The notes under the pieces: model-generated
What the model was told of the DNA's origin: nothing
What the model saw: only the letters and a program-made list of their open reading frames with translations
Databases searched by the model: none
Shown here: positions 32,101-42,347 of the stretch, piece after piece
Numbering within the stretch: the first letter of the stretch is position 1
How the letters are laid out: every line of letters begins with the position of its first letter
Made by a program: the position numbers and the translations under genes
Virus record (IMG/VR): IMGVR_UViG_3300008267_000295
Coordinates: 1-42,347 of that record
Source of the DNA: a virus
Length of the DNA: 42,347 nt
Direction: 5' to 3' (one strand)

Positions 32101-35100
32101 TGGTGTAACCGAAGGGGTAACCGATGGTGTGACACTTGCAGTTCTACTTGGTGTTATTGATGGGGTTACGGAACTTGTTGGTGTAATGGAAGGTGTGACA
32201 CTTGGTGTTACTGATGGAGTAACTGAACTTGTTGGTGTAACAGATGGTGTAACAGACGGAGTTATACTTGGAGTAACACTTGATGTTGGTGTCACCGATG
32301 GTGTTCTACTTGGTGTTACAGATGCGGTAACTGAAGGTGTCACCGATGGTGTTACACTCGATGTTGGTGTAACTGAAGGTGTAACTGAAGGTGTAACTGA
32401 TGCTGTTCTACTTGGTGTAACACTTGGTGTAACAGAACTAGTGGGTGTAATTGAAGGGGTAACACTTGCGGTTCTACTTGGAGTTACTGATGGTGTAACG
32501 GAACTTGTTGGTGTTACCGATGGGGTTATAGAAGGTGTGATACTTGGAGTTACAGAACTGGTTGGTGTTATAGATGATGTTGGAGTTACTGATGGTGTTA
32601 CTGATGGTGTTCTACTTGGTGTAACTGATGGTGTTACTGATGATGTAGGAGTAACCGATGCAGTTACAGATGGTGTTATAGAAGGTGTTACTGACGGAGT
32701 TACAGATGCTGTCACCGATGGGGTTACTGAACTAGTTGGTGTAACTGAAGGTGTTACCGATGGTGTAACTGAAGGTGTAACTGAACTAGTTGGTGTGATA
32801 GAAGGAGTTATACTTGGTGTGATACTCGGAGTTACTGATGGAGTTACCGAAGGAGTTACACTTGCAGTTCTACTTGGAGTAATTGATGGTGTCACACTCG
32901 ATGTTGGTGTGATAGAAGGTGTTACAGATGGGGTTACGGAAGGTGTAACCGAACTTGTTGGAGTTACAGATGGTGTTATAGAAGGTGTTACTGATGGAGT
33001 AACTGATGCTGTTCTCGATGGTGTAACGGAACTAGTTGGTGTTACCGATGGGGTAACACTCGCAGTTCTACTCGGTGTAATTGACGGTGTAACACTAGAT
33101 GTTGGTGTTATTGAAGGGGTTACTGATGGAGTAACTGAACTTGTTGGAGTTATACTCGGTGTGACACTTGGTGTTATCGATGGAGTAACCGAACTTGTTG
33201 GTGTTACCGATGCAGTGATTGAAGGTGTTATAGAAGGTGTTATACTCGATGTCGGTGTAATTGATGGGGTAACAGAACTAGTAACCGATGGTGTAACAGA
33301 CGATGTTGGTGTTATCGATGGAGTTACTGAAGGTGTAATTGATGGAGTCACAGAACTAGTTGGTGTAACTGATGGTGTTCTTGACGCTGTTACTGAAGGT
33401 GTAACACTTGATGTTGGTGTAACACTTGGGGTAACAGATGCCGTTCTCGATGGTGTGACAGATGCTGTGACAGATGGAGTTACTGAACTAGTTGGTGTAA
33501 CCGATGGAGTCACAGATGGTGTAACCGATGGAGTCACAGATGGTGTAACTGATGAAGTAGGTGTAATAGAAGGTGTAACTGATGGTGTTACAGAACTAGT
33601 TGGTGTTATACTTGGTGTAACACTTGGTGTTATAGATGGAGTTACGGAACTGGTTGGTGTAATTGAAGGAGTAACACTTGCAGTTCTACTTGGTGTAACA
33701 GATGCTGTCACCGATGGGGTAACTGAACTGGTTGGTGTGACACTTGGCGTAACACTCGCAGTTCTACTCGGTGTAATTGACGGTGTAACACTAGATGTTG
33801 GTGTTACTGATGGGGTAACAGAACTAGTTGGTGTTATAGAAGGTGTTATTGATGGGGTTACTGATGGAGTTACCGATGACGTAGGTGTTACTGATGGTGT
33901 AATAGAAGGTGTTACTGAAGGTGTTACACTTGATGTTGGTGTAACACTTGGTGTTATCGATGGTGTTACTGAAGGGGTAACAGATGCCGTTCTCGATGGT
34001 GTTACAGAACTAGTTGGGGTTACGGATGGTGTAATTGACGGTGTAATTGATGGTGTTCTTGACGGTGTTACAGATGATGTTGGAGTTATGGAAGGTGTAA
34101 CTGAAGGTGTTACACTTGATGTTGGTGTGATACTCGGGGTTATTGATGGAGTTACCGATGGTGTAACTGACGATGTCACCGATGGTGTAACTGATGCGGT
34201 TCTACTTGGTGTAACTGATGGTGTGACAGAACTAGTTGGGGTGATAGATGGTGTTACTGAAGGAGTTACACTTGCAGTTCTACTTGGAGTAATTGATGGT
34301 GTGACACTTGCTGTTACCGATGGGGTAACTGAAGGTGTAACCGATGATGTGGGGGTAACCGATGGTGTTATAGAAGGTGTAACTGACGATGTTGGTGTTA
34401 CCGATGGGGTAACTGACGGTGTAATTGATGGGGTTATCGATGGTGTAACTGAACTAGTCGGTGTTATTGATGGTGTAACTGATGCAGTGACAGATGGTGT
34501 GATAGAAGGTGTTATGCTTGGAGTTACAGATGATGTTGGGGTAATACTTGGTGTAACTGAAGGTGTTCTACTTGGTGTCACTGATGGTGTCACTGATGAT
34601 GTAGGAGTAACCGATGCAGTTACAGATGGTGTTACACTTGATGTGATACTTGGGGTAACTGAACTTGTCGGTGTAATTGATGGTGTTCTACTTGGAGTAA
34701 CAGATGGTGTTACTGAACTAGTTGGTGTTACTGAAGGTGTAACAGATGCAGTGACAGATGGTGTTATACTTGGAGTAACAGATGGTGTTACTGAACTAGT
34801 TGGTGTTACGGATGCGGTTACTGAAGGTGTTCTACTTGGTGTAACTGATGGTGTAACTGATGTCACTGAACTGGTTGGTGTAACGCTTGGTGTAATAGAA
34901 GGAGTTACAGAACTAGTTGGTGTAATTGATGGAGTTATTGATGATGTAACTGAAGGCGTAACTGAACTAGTTGGTGTTATACTTGGAGTTACAGATGCGG
35001 TTACCGATGGTGTAACTGATGGTGTTACTGAAGGTGTTCTACTTGGTGTTACTGATGGTGTCACACTCGATGTTGGTGTGATAGAAGGTGTAACTGATGC

Positions 35101-38100
35101 GGTAACAGATGGTGTAACTGATGCCGTTACTGATGGGGTAATACTTGGTGTAATTGATGGTGTAACTGATGGTGTTATTGAGCTTGTTGGTGTAACTGAC
35201 GGTGTTACCGATGGTGTTACAGAACTAGTTGGTGTAATTGAAGGAGTTATACTTGGTGTCACCGATGGTGTAACAGAACTAGTAGGTGTAACTGATGCGG
35301 TAACCGATGGGGTTACTGATGCCGTTACCGATGGTGTAACACTTGGGGTTACAGATGGTGTTACTGATGGTGTAACACTTGATGTTGGAGTAACACTCGG
35401 TGTAATTGATGGTGTTATACTTGGTGTAACTGAACTAGTTGGTGTTATACTTGGGGTAACACTTGCAGTTCTACTTGGGGTAACAGAACTAGTTGGTGTT
35501 ACTGACGGTGTTACCGATGGTGTAACGCTTGCGGTTCTACTTGGGGTTATTGACGGTGTTACCGATGATGTTGGTGTAACTGATGCGGTGACAGATGGTG
35601 TTATCGATGGTGTAACTGATGGTGTAACTGAACTGGTTGGGGTAACAGACGGTGTTACAGATGGTGTAACTGAACTAGTTGGTGTAACCGATGGTGTAAC
35701 TGATGGAGTTACCGATGGGGTAACACTTGATGTTGGTGTTACAGATGGTGTAACTGATGGTGTAACTGATGGTGTAACACTAGATGTTGGTGTTATAGAA
35801 GGTGTTATTGATGCGGTGACAGATGGTGTTATACTTGGGGTAACACTCGGAGTAACAGAACTTGTTGGTGTTATACTTGGTGTGACACTTGCGGTTCTTG
35901 AAGGTGTTATTGATGGTGTTACTGAGCTTGTTGGTGTAATAGAAGGTGTAACAGAACTAGTTGGTGTAATAGAAGGTGTTACCGATGCAGTTCTACTTGG
36001 CGTAACTGAACTAGTTGGTGTAACCGATGGTGTAACTGATGGAGTTACCGACGGTGTAACACTAGATGTTGGTGTTATAGAAGGAGTTACCGATGGTGTG
36101 ATAGATGGGGTTACTGAACTAGTAACCGATGGTGTAACACTCGATGTTGGAGTTACTGATGGTGTAATAGAAGGGGTCACACTTGGTGTTACTGATGGTG
36201 TAACTGATGATGTAGGAGTAACTGATGCGGTTACAGATGGTGTAACTGAACTAGTTGGTGTAATAGAAGGTGTTATAGAAGGTGTTACTGACGGAGTTAC
36301 AGAACTTGTTGGTGTAACACTTGCAGTTCTACTTGGTGTGATAGTTGGCGTAACTGATGCCGTAATTGACGGTGTTATACTTGAGGTAACACTCGGAGTA
36401 ACTGAACTAGTTGGTGTTACTGATGGTGTTATACTTGGTGTGATAGATGGTGTTATACTTGGTGTTACAGATGATGTTGGTGTAATAGAAGGTGTAACAG
36501 ATGCTGTTACGGATGGTGTAACAGAACTAGTTGGTGTTATACTTGGGGTAACAGATGCGGTAACTGAAGGTGTAACTGAAGGTGTAATAGATGGTGTAAC
36601 GGAACTAGTTGGTGTTATACTTGGAGTTACTGATGCAGTTCTACTTGGAGTAATTGATGGTGTGACACTCGATGTTGGTGTAATTGAAGGAGTGATAGAT
36701 GGAGTAACAGAACTGGTTGGTGTTATCGATGGTGTTATCGATGGTGTTATCGATGGTGTCACAGAACTAGTTGGTGTTATGCTCGGAGTTCTACTTGGTG
36801 TTATTGAGGGTGTAACTGAACTAGTTGGTGTAACCGATGGTGTAACTGATGGAGTTACCGATGGTGTTACAGATGCTGTCACCGATGGTGTAACTGAACT
36901 TGTCGGTGTTACCGATGGGGTAACACTTGCGGTTCTACTTGGGGTAATAGATGGTGTAACAGATGATGTTGGTGTTATAGAAGGTGTTAATGATGGTGTA
37001 ACTGAACTAGTTGGTGTTATCGATGGAGTTATACTTGGTGTTATCGATGGGGTGACAGAACTGGTGGATGTTACCGAAGGTGTAACACTTGGAGTTACAG
37101 ATGCGGTCACCGATGGTGTTACTGAAGGTGTTCTACTTGGTGTAACTGATGGTGTAACTGATGATGTTGGTGTTATTGAAGGTGTTATAGATGGAGTTAC
37201 GGAAGGTGTGACCGAAGGGGTTACAGATGCGGTAACTGATGGGGTTATTGATGGGGTTACAGATGCGGTAACTGAAGGTGTTACTGAACTTGTCGGTGTT
37301 ACTGATGGTGTGACTGATGAGGTGACACTTGGTGTAATTGATGCAGTAACTGATGGTGTTAATGATGGTGTAACTGAGCTAGTTGGTGTTATAGATGGTG
37401 TAACACTCGCAGTTACCGATGGAGTAACTGACGATGTGGGAGTTACTGATGGCGTAACACTTGGTGTTACTGAAGGTGTAGTAGAACTAGTTGGTGTTAC
37501 AGATGGTGTAACACTTGCAGTTCTACTTGGTGTAACCGATGGGGTAACACTCGGAGTTACTGATGATGTTATACTTGGTGTTACAGATGATGTTGGAGTA
37601 ACAGAAGGAGTTATACTTGGAGTAACTGACGCTGTGACCGATGGAGTTACACTAGATGTTGGTGTTATAGAAGGAGTTACTGATGGTGTAACTGATGGTG
37701 TGATAGATGGAGTTATAGATGGTGTAACTGAACTAGTTGGTGTTATACTTGGTGTTATACTTGGTGTAACCGAAGGAGTAATACTTGGTGTTACAGATGA
37801 TGTTGGTGTTACAGATGGAGTTCTACTTGGAGTAACAGATGGTGTAACTGAACTTGTTGGTGTGATAGATGGTGTAACTGATGGTGTAACTGATGCTGTC
37901 ACCGATGGAGTAACAGAACTTGTTGGTGTTATTGAAGGTGTAATACTTGGAGTAACAGAAGGAGTAACTGACGCTGTGACCGATGGAGTTACACTAGATG
38001 TTGGTGTTACAGATGGTGTAACTGATGGTGTAACTGATGCCGTAACCGACGGGGTAACTGAACTTGTTGGTGTAATTGAAGGGGTTATACTTGGTGTCAC

Positions 38101-41100
38101 TGATGGTGTAACACTAGATGTTGGTGTAACACTTGGAGTTACTGATGGTGTTACTGACGGTGTAATAGAACTGGTAGGTGTGATTGATGGTGTAACACTC
38201 GGAGTTACTGATGGTGTAACGCTTGAAGTTGGGGTGATGGATGGTGTTATCGATGGGGTTACAGATGCAGTCACCGATGGTGTCACCGATGGTGTTACTG
38301 ATGATGTTACTGATGGTGTTACAGAACTTGTTACTGATGGTGTTATACTAGATGTTGGTGTAATTGAAGGTGTTATACTTGGAGTAACTGACGGAGTTAC
38401 AGATGCTGTCACCGACGGGGTAACAGAACTAGTTGGTGTAACTGAAGGTGTTACCGATGGTGTTACAGATGCTGTCACCGATGGGGTTACTGAACTAGTT
38501 GGTGTAACTGAAGGGGTAACACTTGCGGTTCTACTTGGAGTTACCGATGGTGTTACACTCGGGGTTATCGATGCTGTTACTGATGGAGTAATACTCGGTG
38601 TTACAGATGATGTTGGGGTTATTGAAGGTGTTATACTTGGTGTGATTGATGGTGTAACTGATGGTGTGACAGAACTAGTTGGTGTTATTGAAGGTGTAAC
38701 TGATGCTGTAACTGATGGAGTCACTGAGCTTGTTGGTGTTATACTTGGTGTGACACTTGCGGTTCTTGAAGGTGTTATTGATGGTGTTATAGAACTTGTT
38801 GGTGTAATAGAAGGTGTGACACTCGGAGTTACCGATGCTGTAACACTTGGTGTAACTGATGGTGTAACGGAACTAGTTGGTGTTACTGAAGGGGTTATCG
38901 ATGGAGTAACGGATGCCGTTATAGATGGTGTAACAGATGATGTTGGAGTTACCGATGGTGTTACTGATGGGGTAACTGAACTAGTAACCGAAGGGGTTAT
39001 AGATGATGTTGGGGTTACTGATGGTGTAACACTTGGTGTGACACTCGGAGTAATACTTGGAGTTACAGAACTAGTTGGTGTTACTGACGGAGTTCTACTT
39101 GGTGTGATGGATGGAGTAACACTTGATGTTGGTGTTATCGATGGTGTAACACTCGGAGTAATACTTGGAGTTACAGAACTAGTTGGTGTTACTGATGGTG
39201 TGACAGATGATGTCACCGATGGAGTAACCGAACTTGTTGGGGTAACTGATGGCGTAATTGACGGTGTTACTGATGGTGTTATACTTGGAGTTACAGAACT
39301 AGTTGGTGTAATAGAAGGTGTAACACTTGGTGTTATACTCGATGTTGGTGTTACTGACGGTGTTACAGAAGGAGTTATACTTGGGGTAACTGATGGTGTT
39401 ACAGAACTAGTTGGTGTAACACTTGGTGTGACAGATGCTGTTACCGATGGCGTTATACTTGGAGTTATTGATGGTGTGACACTTGATGTTGGTGTAATTG
39501 ATGGTGTAACGGAACTTGTTACTGATGGTGTAACGGAACTAGTGGGTGTAACACTTGGTGTTATACTTGGTGTAACTGATGGTGTGACACTTGAAGTGGG
39601 CGTTATACTTGGTGTTATACTTGGTGTAACTGATGGGGTAACGGAACTAGTAGGGGTAACACTTGGAGTCACTGATGCGGTAACACTTGGAGTCACAGAG
39701 CTAGTTGGTGTGATAGATGGTGTAACTGATGCGGTGACAGATGGTGTTATAGAAGGTGTTACTGAACTTGTCGGTGTTACTGATGGTGTAACTGATGCGG
39801 TGACAGATGGAGTTATACTCGGAGATACCGATGGGGTAATACTTGAAGTAGGTGTAACCGATGGAGTAACACTTGCGGTTCTACTTGGGGTGATAGAGGG
39901 TGTTACTGAACTTGTTGGTGTAATTGATGGGGTAACTGAACTAGTAACCGATGGTGTTACAGATGATGTTGGGGTTATTGAAGGTGTTATACTTGGTGTT
40001 ATACTTGGTGTTACTGAACTTGTTGGTGTTACAGATGGTGTAACTGAACTAGTAACCGAAGGGGTTATAGATGCGGTAACCGACGGTGTAATAGAAGGGG
40101 TTACTGACGGTGTTATTGAGGGTGTTACAGAACTAGTGGATGTTACTGAAGGTGTTATACTTGGTGTAACAGAACTAGTAACTGACGGTGTTATACTTGA
40201 TGTTGGTGTAACTGATGGTGTTATACTTGGAGTTACAGACGCAGTAACTGATGGTGTGATAGATGGAGTTATAGATGATGTTGGAGTTACCGATGGTGTT
40301 ACACTTGGTGTAACACTTGCTGTTACCGATGGTGTTACTGAACTTGTTGGAGTAACTGATGGAGTAACAGAAGGGGTTATCGATGCTGTTACCGATGGTG
40401 TTATACTAGATGTTGGTGTTACAGATGATGTGACACTTGGTGTAATTGATGGTGTAACAGAACTTGTTGGTGTAACTGATGGTGTTATACTTGTAGTTAC
40501 CGATGGGGTTACTGAAGGGGTTGGTGTGCTTGTTGGTGTTGGGGATGGTAATCTAGTATAATCAATATCACAAGACGGTGCAGGTGTCGGTGTTATACTT
40601 GGTGTTATACTTGGTGTTATACTTGGTGTAACAGAACTTGTTGGAGTTACTGATGGAGTTACACTCGATGTCGGTGTTAGTGATGGTGTAACAGAACTAG
40701 TAATCGACGGTGTTAGTGACGGAGTTACAGAACTGGTTGGTGTTAGTGACGGAGTTACAGAAGGTGTTACAGAAGGTGTTACAGAACTGGTAACTGATGG
40801 AGTAATACTGGATGTTGGTGTAACACTCGGAGTTACCGATGGAGTTACCGATGGAGTTATTGAACTAGTAACCGAAGGGGTCACAGAACTGGTAGGGGTT
40901 ACTGAAGATGTTATACTTGGTGTAACAGATGCTGTCACCGATGGTGTAACAGATGATGTTGGGGTTACCGATGGAGTTACCGATGCCGTAACACTTGGTG
41001 TAATAGACGCTGTTACTGATGGAGTAACTGAACTACTTGGTGTAACACTTGGTGTAATAGACGCTGTTACTGATGGGGTAATCGATGGGGTGACAGAACT

Positions 41101-42347
41101 GGTGGATGTTACCGAAGGTGTTATACTTGGTGTAATTGACGGTGTTACAGATGGTGTAACTGAACTTGTTACTGATGGTGTTACTGACGGTGTTACAGAT
41201 GGTGTAACTGAACTAGTAACTGATGGTGTTACAGAACTAGTTGGTGTAATTGATGGTGTTATCGATGCTGTTACCGATGGTGTTATTGATGGTGTTACAG
41301 ATGATGTCGGAGTAACAGATGGTGTTATTGATGGAGTAACAGATGGTGTTATACTCGATGTTGGTGTTATTGATGGAGTAACAGATGGTGTTACAGATGC
41401 TGTAACCGACGGTGTAACAGATGGTGTTATACTTGGTGTTACCGAAGCTGTCACCGATGGTGTTATCGATGATGTTGGCGTAACCGATGCGGTTATAGAA
41501 GGGGTTATACTTGGTGTAACTGAACTTGTCGGTGTAACTGATGCGGTAACCGATGGAGTGATAGAAGGAGTTACTGATGGTGTAACAGAACTACTTGGTG
41601 TAACACTTGGTGTAATAGACGCTGTTACTGATGGGGTAATTGAAGGTGTTATACTCGATGTTGGTGTTACTGATGGTGTAACAGAAGGGGTGATACTTGG
41701 AGTAACTGATGGTGTTACAGAACTAGTTGGTGTAATTGATGGTGTAATTGACGGTGTTATACTTGCAGTTACCGATGGTGTAACAGAACTAGTGGGTGTA
41801 ACACTTGGAGTGATTGATGGTGTAATAGATGGTGTGACACTCGGAGTAATAGATGGGGTAACGGAACTAGTAGGGGTGATTGATGGGGTAACTGATGGTG
41901 TAATTGACGGTGTTACTGATGGTGTTATACTCGATGTTGGTGTTACTGATGGTGTAATAGATGGTGTTACCGATGGTGTGACAGAACTTGTTACCGATGG
42001 TGTTATACTTGAAGTAACAGATGGTGTGATTGATGGTGTAACTGATGGTGTAACACTTGAGGTTGGTGTAACACTTGAGGTTATCGATGGTGTTATTGAT
42101 GGGGTTATACTCGGAGTAACCGAACTTGTTGGCGTTACCGATGGTGTTATACTTGGTGTAATAGACGCTGTTACTGAAGGTGTTATACTTGGAGTGACAG
42201 AACTAGTTGGTGTAATAGAAGGTGTAACAGATGGTGTTTCACTCGGTGTTACCGATGGTGTTACAGATGATGTTGGTGTAACCGAACTTGTTAATGATGG
42301 AGTTACACTTGAAGTAACTGACGGAGTAATACTCGATGTGGGGGTAA
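29023..42347 (-). CDS. Giant Thr-Pro-Ser repeat protein, stalk of the largest fibre (N-terminus off right edge)
   Basis: The repeat frame is open without a stop from the right edge down to 29023. The first in-frame start codon in the window is the GTG at 41454, but the same frame continues beyond it to the edge, so the gene is partial. The translation uses nearly only S, T, P, V, I, A, R and L in units [18 protein letters not shown] and SRTA/SRTP, with a strict 4-residue period. One exception, [17 protein letters not shown] near 40,550-40,580, holds its only Cys and Asp. The last ~35 residues ([18 protein letters not shown] and onward) are out-of-phase translation after the shift at 29,129. 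The natural continuation is 27249-29141. It is probably an extended adhesin stalk; no enzymatic feature is present. Confidence 0.8.
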   Translation of the reverse strand, partial: TPTSSITPSVTSSVTPSLTSSVTPTSSVTPSVTPSETPSVTPSITPTSSVTPSITPSVTASITPSITPSVTPTSSVTPSITPSITPSITSSVTPTSSVTPSVTPSITPSVTSSITPSVTSSVTPSVTPSITPSVTPTSSITPSVTPSITPSVTPSITPTSSVTPSITPSVTPSITPSITPSVTPTSSVTPSVTASITPSITPSITPTSSVTPSVTPSITPSVTPSVTPTSSITPSITPSVTASITPSVTPSSSVTPSVTPSITPSVTASVTPTSSVTPSITPSITASVTPTSSITPSVTASVTPSITPSVTPSVTASVTPSVTPSITPTSSITPSVTPSITPSVTPTSSVTPSITPSVTASITPSITPTSSVTPSVTSSVTPSVTPSVTPSVTSSVTPSVTPSITPSITPSVTSTSSVTPSITPSVTASITPSVTPSSSVTPSVTASITPSVTASVTPSVTPTSSVTPSVTASVTPSITSSVTPTSSVTPSVTSSITPSVTPSVTPSVTPTSSITPSVTSSVTPSVTPSVTPSLTPTSSVTPSLTPSITSSVTPSLTPTSSVTPSVTPTSSVTPSITPSITPSITPTPAPSCDIDYTRLPSPTPTSTPTPSVTPSVTTSITPSVTPTSSVTPSITPSVTSSVTPTSSITPSVTASITPSVTPSVTPTSSVTPSVTASVTPSVTPSVTPTSSITPSITPSVTASVTPSITPSVTPTSSITPSVTSSVTPSITPSVTSTSSVTPSITPSVTPSITPSVTASITPSVTSSVTPSVTPTSSVTPSITPSITPSITPTSSVTPSVTSSVTPSITPTSSVTPSITPSRTASVTPSVTPTSSITPSVSPSITPSVTASVTPSVTPTSSVTPSITPSVTASVTPSITPTSSVTPSVTASVTPSVTPTSSVTPSVTPSITPSITPTSSVTPSVTPSITPSVTPTSSVTPSVTSSVTPSITPTSSVTPSITPSITPSVTASVTPSVTPTSSVTPSVTPSITPSVTPSVTPTSSITPSVTPSITPTSSVTPSITPSVTPSITPSVTPTSSVTPSVTSSVTPSVTPTSSVTPSITPSVTPSITPTSSVTPSITPSRTPSVTPTSSVTPSITPSVTPSVTPSVTPTSSITPSVTSSVTPSVTPSVTPTSSVTPSITASVTPSITPSVTPTSSVTPSVTPSVTASVTPSVTPSITPTSSITPSITPSRTASVTPSITPTSSVTPSVTASVTPSITPTSSVTPSVTPSITPSITPSITPTSSVTPSITPSVTASITPSVTPSVTPSRTASVTPSVTPTSSVTPSVTASVTPSVTPSVTPTSSVTPSVTASVTPSVTPSITPSITPTSSITPSVTSSVTPSVTSSVTPSVTPSVTASVTPSITPSITPTSSVTPSVTPSVTPSITPTSSITPSVTPSVTPSVTPTSSVTPSVTPSITPSITPTSSVTPSVTASVTPSVTPSVTPTSSVTPSVTASVTPSVTPSITPSITPTSSVTPSVTASVTPSVTPSITPTSSVTPSVTPSRTPSVTPTSSVTPSITPSVTPSITPSITPTSSVTPSITPSITPSVTPSVTPSITPTSSVTPSVTASVTPSITPSVTPTSSVTPSITSSVTPSVTPSVTPSRTASVTPSVTPTSSTTPSVTPSVTPSVTPTSSVTPSVTASVTPSITPTSSVTPSLTPSVTASITPSVTSSVTPSVTPTSSVTPSVTASVTPSITPSVTASVTPSVTPSVTPSITPSITPTSSVTPSVTPSRTPSVTPSVTASVTPSVTPSVTSTSSVTPSITPSITPSITPTSSVTPSLTPSITPTSSVTPSITPSRTASVTPSVTPTSSVTPSVTASVTPSVTPSVTPSVTPTSSVTPSITPSRTPSITPTSSVTPSITPSITPSITPTSSVTPSITPSITPTSSVTPSITPSRTASVTPSITPTSSVTPSITPSVTPSVTASVTPSITPTSSVTPSVTASVTPSITPTSSVTPSITPSITPSITPSVTPTSSVTPSVTSSITPSITASVTPTITPSRTASVTPTSSVTPSVTPSITPSITPTSSVTPSVTASVTPTSSVTPSVTPSVTPSITPSVTPTSSVTPSVTSSVTPSITPSVTPSITPTSSVTPSVTPSVTPSVTPTSSVTPSRTASVTPSITPTSSVTPSITPTSSVTPSITPSRTASVTPSITPTSSVTPSVTPSITPSVTASITPSITPTSSVTPSVTPSVTPSVTPTSSVTPSVTPSVTPSVTPTSSVTPSVTPSVTPTSSVTPSVTPSITPSVTASVTPTSSVTPSITPSRTASVTPSVTPSVTPTSSVTPSRTASVTPSITPTSSVTPSITPSITPSVTPTSSVTPSVTPSVTPSVTPSVTASVTPSVTASVTPTSSVTPSVTPSITPSITPTSSVTPSVTPSVTPTSSITPSVTPSITPSITPSVTASVTPSVTASVTPSITPTSSVTPSVTPSRTPSVTPSVTPSVTASVTPSITPTSSVTPSVTSSITPSITPTSSVTPSITPSVTPTSSVTSVTPSVTPSRTPSVTASVTPTSSVTPSVTPSITPSVTASVTPSVTPTSSVTPSVTPSRTPSITPTSSVTPSITSSVTPSVTASVTPTSSVTPSVTPSRTPSVTPSITPTSSVTPSITPSITPSVTASVTPSITPTSSVTPSITPSITPSVTPSVTPTSSVTPSITPSVTPTSSVTPSVTPSVTASVTPSITPSRTASVTPSVTPSITPTSSVTPSVTPSRTASVTPSVTSSVTPSVTPSITPSITPTSSVTPSVTPSITPTSSVTPSRTPSITPSITPSVTPTSSVTPSRTASVTPSVTPSITPSVTPTSSVTPSVTPSITPSVTPTSSVTPSVTPSITPSITPTSSVTPSVTPTSSVTPSITPSRTASVTPSVTPTSSVTPSVTASVTPSRTASVTPSITPTSSVTPSITPSVTPSITPTSSVTPSVTPSITPTSSVTPSVTPSVTPSVTPSVTPTSSVTPSVTASVTPSRTASVTPSVTPTSSVTPSVTASRTPSVTPTSSVTPSITPSVTPSITPTSSVTPSVTSSVTPSITPTSSITPSITPSITASVTPTSSVTPSITPSVTPSITPTSSVTPSVTPSITPTSSVTPSITPSRTASVTPSVTPTSSVTPSRTASVTPSVTPSITPSVTPTSSVTPSVTPSVTPSITPTSSVTPSITPSRTASVTPSVTPSVTPSITPSITPSITPTSSVTPSVTPSVTPSVTPTSSVTPSVTASVTPSVTPSITPSVTASVTPTSSVTPSVTPSRTPSVTPSVTPTSSITPTSSVTPSITPSITPSVTPTSSVTPSVTPSRTASVTPSITPTSSVTPSVTPSRTASVTPSVTPSVTPTSSVTPSVTPSVTASVTPSRTPSVTPTSSVTPSITPSVTPSVTPTSSVTPSVTPSVTPSITPTSSVTPSITPSRTASVTPSVTPSVTPSITPTSSVTPSVTASVTPSITPTSSVTPSVTPSITPTASVTPSITPSRTASVTPSVTPSRTASVTPSVTPSITPTSSVTPSVTPSITPTSSVTPSITPSVTASVTPSITPTSSVTPSVTPSITPSRTPSVTPSITPTSSVTPSVTASVTPTSSVTPSVTPSVTPSVTPSVTPTSSVTPSITPSVTPTRTPSITPSITPTSSVTPSVTPSITPSVTPTSSVTPSVTPSVTASVTPSITPTSSVTPSVTPSRTASVTPSVTPSVTPTSSVTPSVTPSITPTSSITPSITPSVTPSITPSVTPTSSVTPSITPSRTASVTPSITPSVTSTSSVTPSITPSVTPSITPTSSVTPSVTPSVTPSITPTSSVTPSITPSRTPSVTPTSSITPSITPSRTASVTPSITPTSSVTPSITPSRTASITPSVTPSVTPTSSVTPSVTPSRTPSVTPTSSVTPSVTPSITPSVTPTSSVTPSVTPSITPSVTPTSSVTPSSSITPSVTPSRTASVTPSVTPSVTPTASVTPSVTPSRTASVTPSVTPSITPTSSVTPSVTPSITPTSSVTPSITPSRTASVTPSITPTSSVTPSLTASVTPSRTASITPSITPTSSVTPSVTPSRTPSVTPTSSVTPSVTPSITPTSSVTPSITPSRTASVTPSITPTSSVTPSITPSITPSVTPSITPSITPTSSVTPSITPSVTPTSSVTPSITPSRTASVTPSITPTSSVTPSITPSRTASVTPSITPSITPTSSVTPSVTPSVTPSSSVTPSVTPSRTPSVTPSITPTSSVTPSITPSRTASVTPSVTPSITPTSSVTPSITPSVTPTSSVTPSITPSRTPSVTPSITPTSSVTPSITPSRTASVTPSITPSITPTSSVTPSVTPSITPTSSVTPSVTPSRTASVTPSITPSITPTSSVTPSVTPSITPTSSVTPSVTPSRTPSVTPSITPTSSVTPSVTPSRTPSITPSITPSITSTSSVTPSITPSRTVTPSVTPNTIYNTIKNCYTKCYTKCYTKFNSISYTIKVSNSY
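29130..42347. repeat. 13-kb minisatellite of 12-bp coding units
   Basis: Nearly the whole interval is built from degenerate 12-bp units (plus strand GGTGTWACWGAT, GGTGTWACACTT, GAACTAGTTGGTGTW and relatives). Unit order varies and third codon positions differ widely while the amino-acid pattern holds. The phase is constant over more than 11 kb: even the antisense frame is open from 29123 to 40561, where the CDIDYTRL island breaks it. The tract continues past the right edge. Confidence 0.93.

Noticed and set aside
29123-40561. A 3,812-codon open frame on the plus strand ([12 protein letters not shown]-type)
   Set aside because: It is the antisense shadow of the constant-phase 12-bp repeats. 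The minus strand carries the Cys-rich domains, the gene direction of the whole window and the sister-fibre homology.
29130-42347. CRISPR array or other repeat-spacer structure
   Set aside because: The repeats are contiguous 12-bp coding units without unique spacers, and no cas-like genes are nearby. The PD-(D/E)XK gene lacks a Cas4-type Cys cluster.
15983-42347. Diversity-generating retroelement targeting the fibre genes
   Set aside because: There is no reverse transcriptase, no template-repeat/variable-repeat pair and no adenine-biased variation in the window. Variation here looks like slippage and module shuffling.
1-42347. tRNA genes, insertion sequences, integrase or attachment sites
   Set aside because: I saw no cloverleaf with conserved arms, no transposase or integrase motif, and no terminal inverted repeats.

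Overview
The window is a piece of an AT-rich double-stranded DNA tailed phage. Every gene I can support lies on the minus strand, so transcription runs from the right edge to the left. The gene set suggests a T4-like myovirus: a gp46/gp47 (SbcC/SbcD) recombination nuclease pair, a TOPRIM primase, a RuvC-type resolvase, a gp19-like tail-tube protein, a phage sigma-70 factor and a ClpP-like protease. The host is probably a member of the Bacteroidota. One exported protein has a signal peptide ending in TFSQ, which is typical of that phylum, and starts lack clear Shine-Dalgarno sequences. The host call is inference.

Layout. 1-5360: small, tightly overlapping genes for a virion-like protein (partial), an amidase-fold protein that has lost its zinc ligands, a four-helix membrane protein with an acidic tail, a sigma factor, and small membrane/coiled-coil proteins that look like lysis or envelope factors. 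5397-12446: a DNA replication and recombination block (ClpP, gp46, gp47, a PD-(D/E)XK nuclease, primase, and small accessory genes). 12490-12555: two adjacent hairpins, one a good intrinsic terminator, separating this block from the structural genes. 12617-15892: tail tube, resolvase and a large tail/baseplate-type protein.

15983-42347 (about 26 kb) is a cluster of modular fibre-like genes. Cys-rich globular domains are joined by Thr-Pro-Ser linkers that grow gene by gene toward the right edge. The last gene is enormous. Its repeat frame is open from about 29,130 to the right edge, and its in-phase C-terminal domains continue to 27,249 across one 5-bp frameshift, so the gene covers at least 15.1 kb (over 5,000 codons) with its N-terminus outside the window. 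About 13 kb of it encodes almost only Ser, Thr, Pro, Val, Ile, Ala, Arg and Leu in a 4-residue (12-bp) period.

Four reading frames are interrupted in informative ways: an A11 run (1943-1953), a G7 run (20001-20007), and two 5-bp losses (about 23,518 and 29,129) that each sit exactly at the end of a perfect 108- or 114-bp tandem duplication. In each case the downstream frame clearly continues the same protein. Whether these are sequencing/assembly errors or real switches cannot be decided from the sequence alone. The fibre genes share paralogous N-termini and reused domains, which suggests a shuffling adhesin system with a length-variable repeat stalk.
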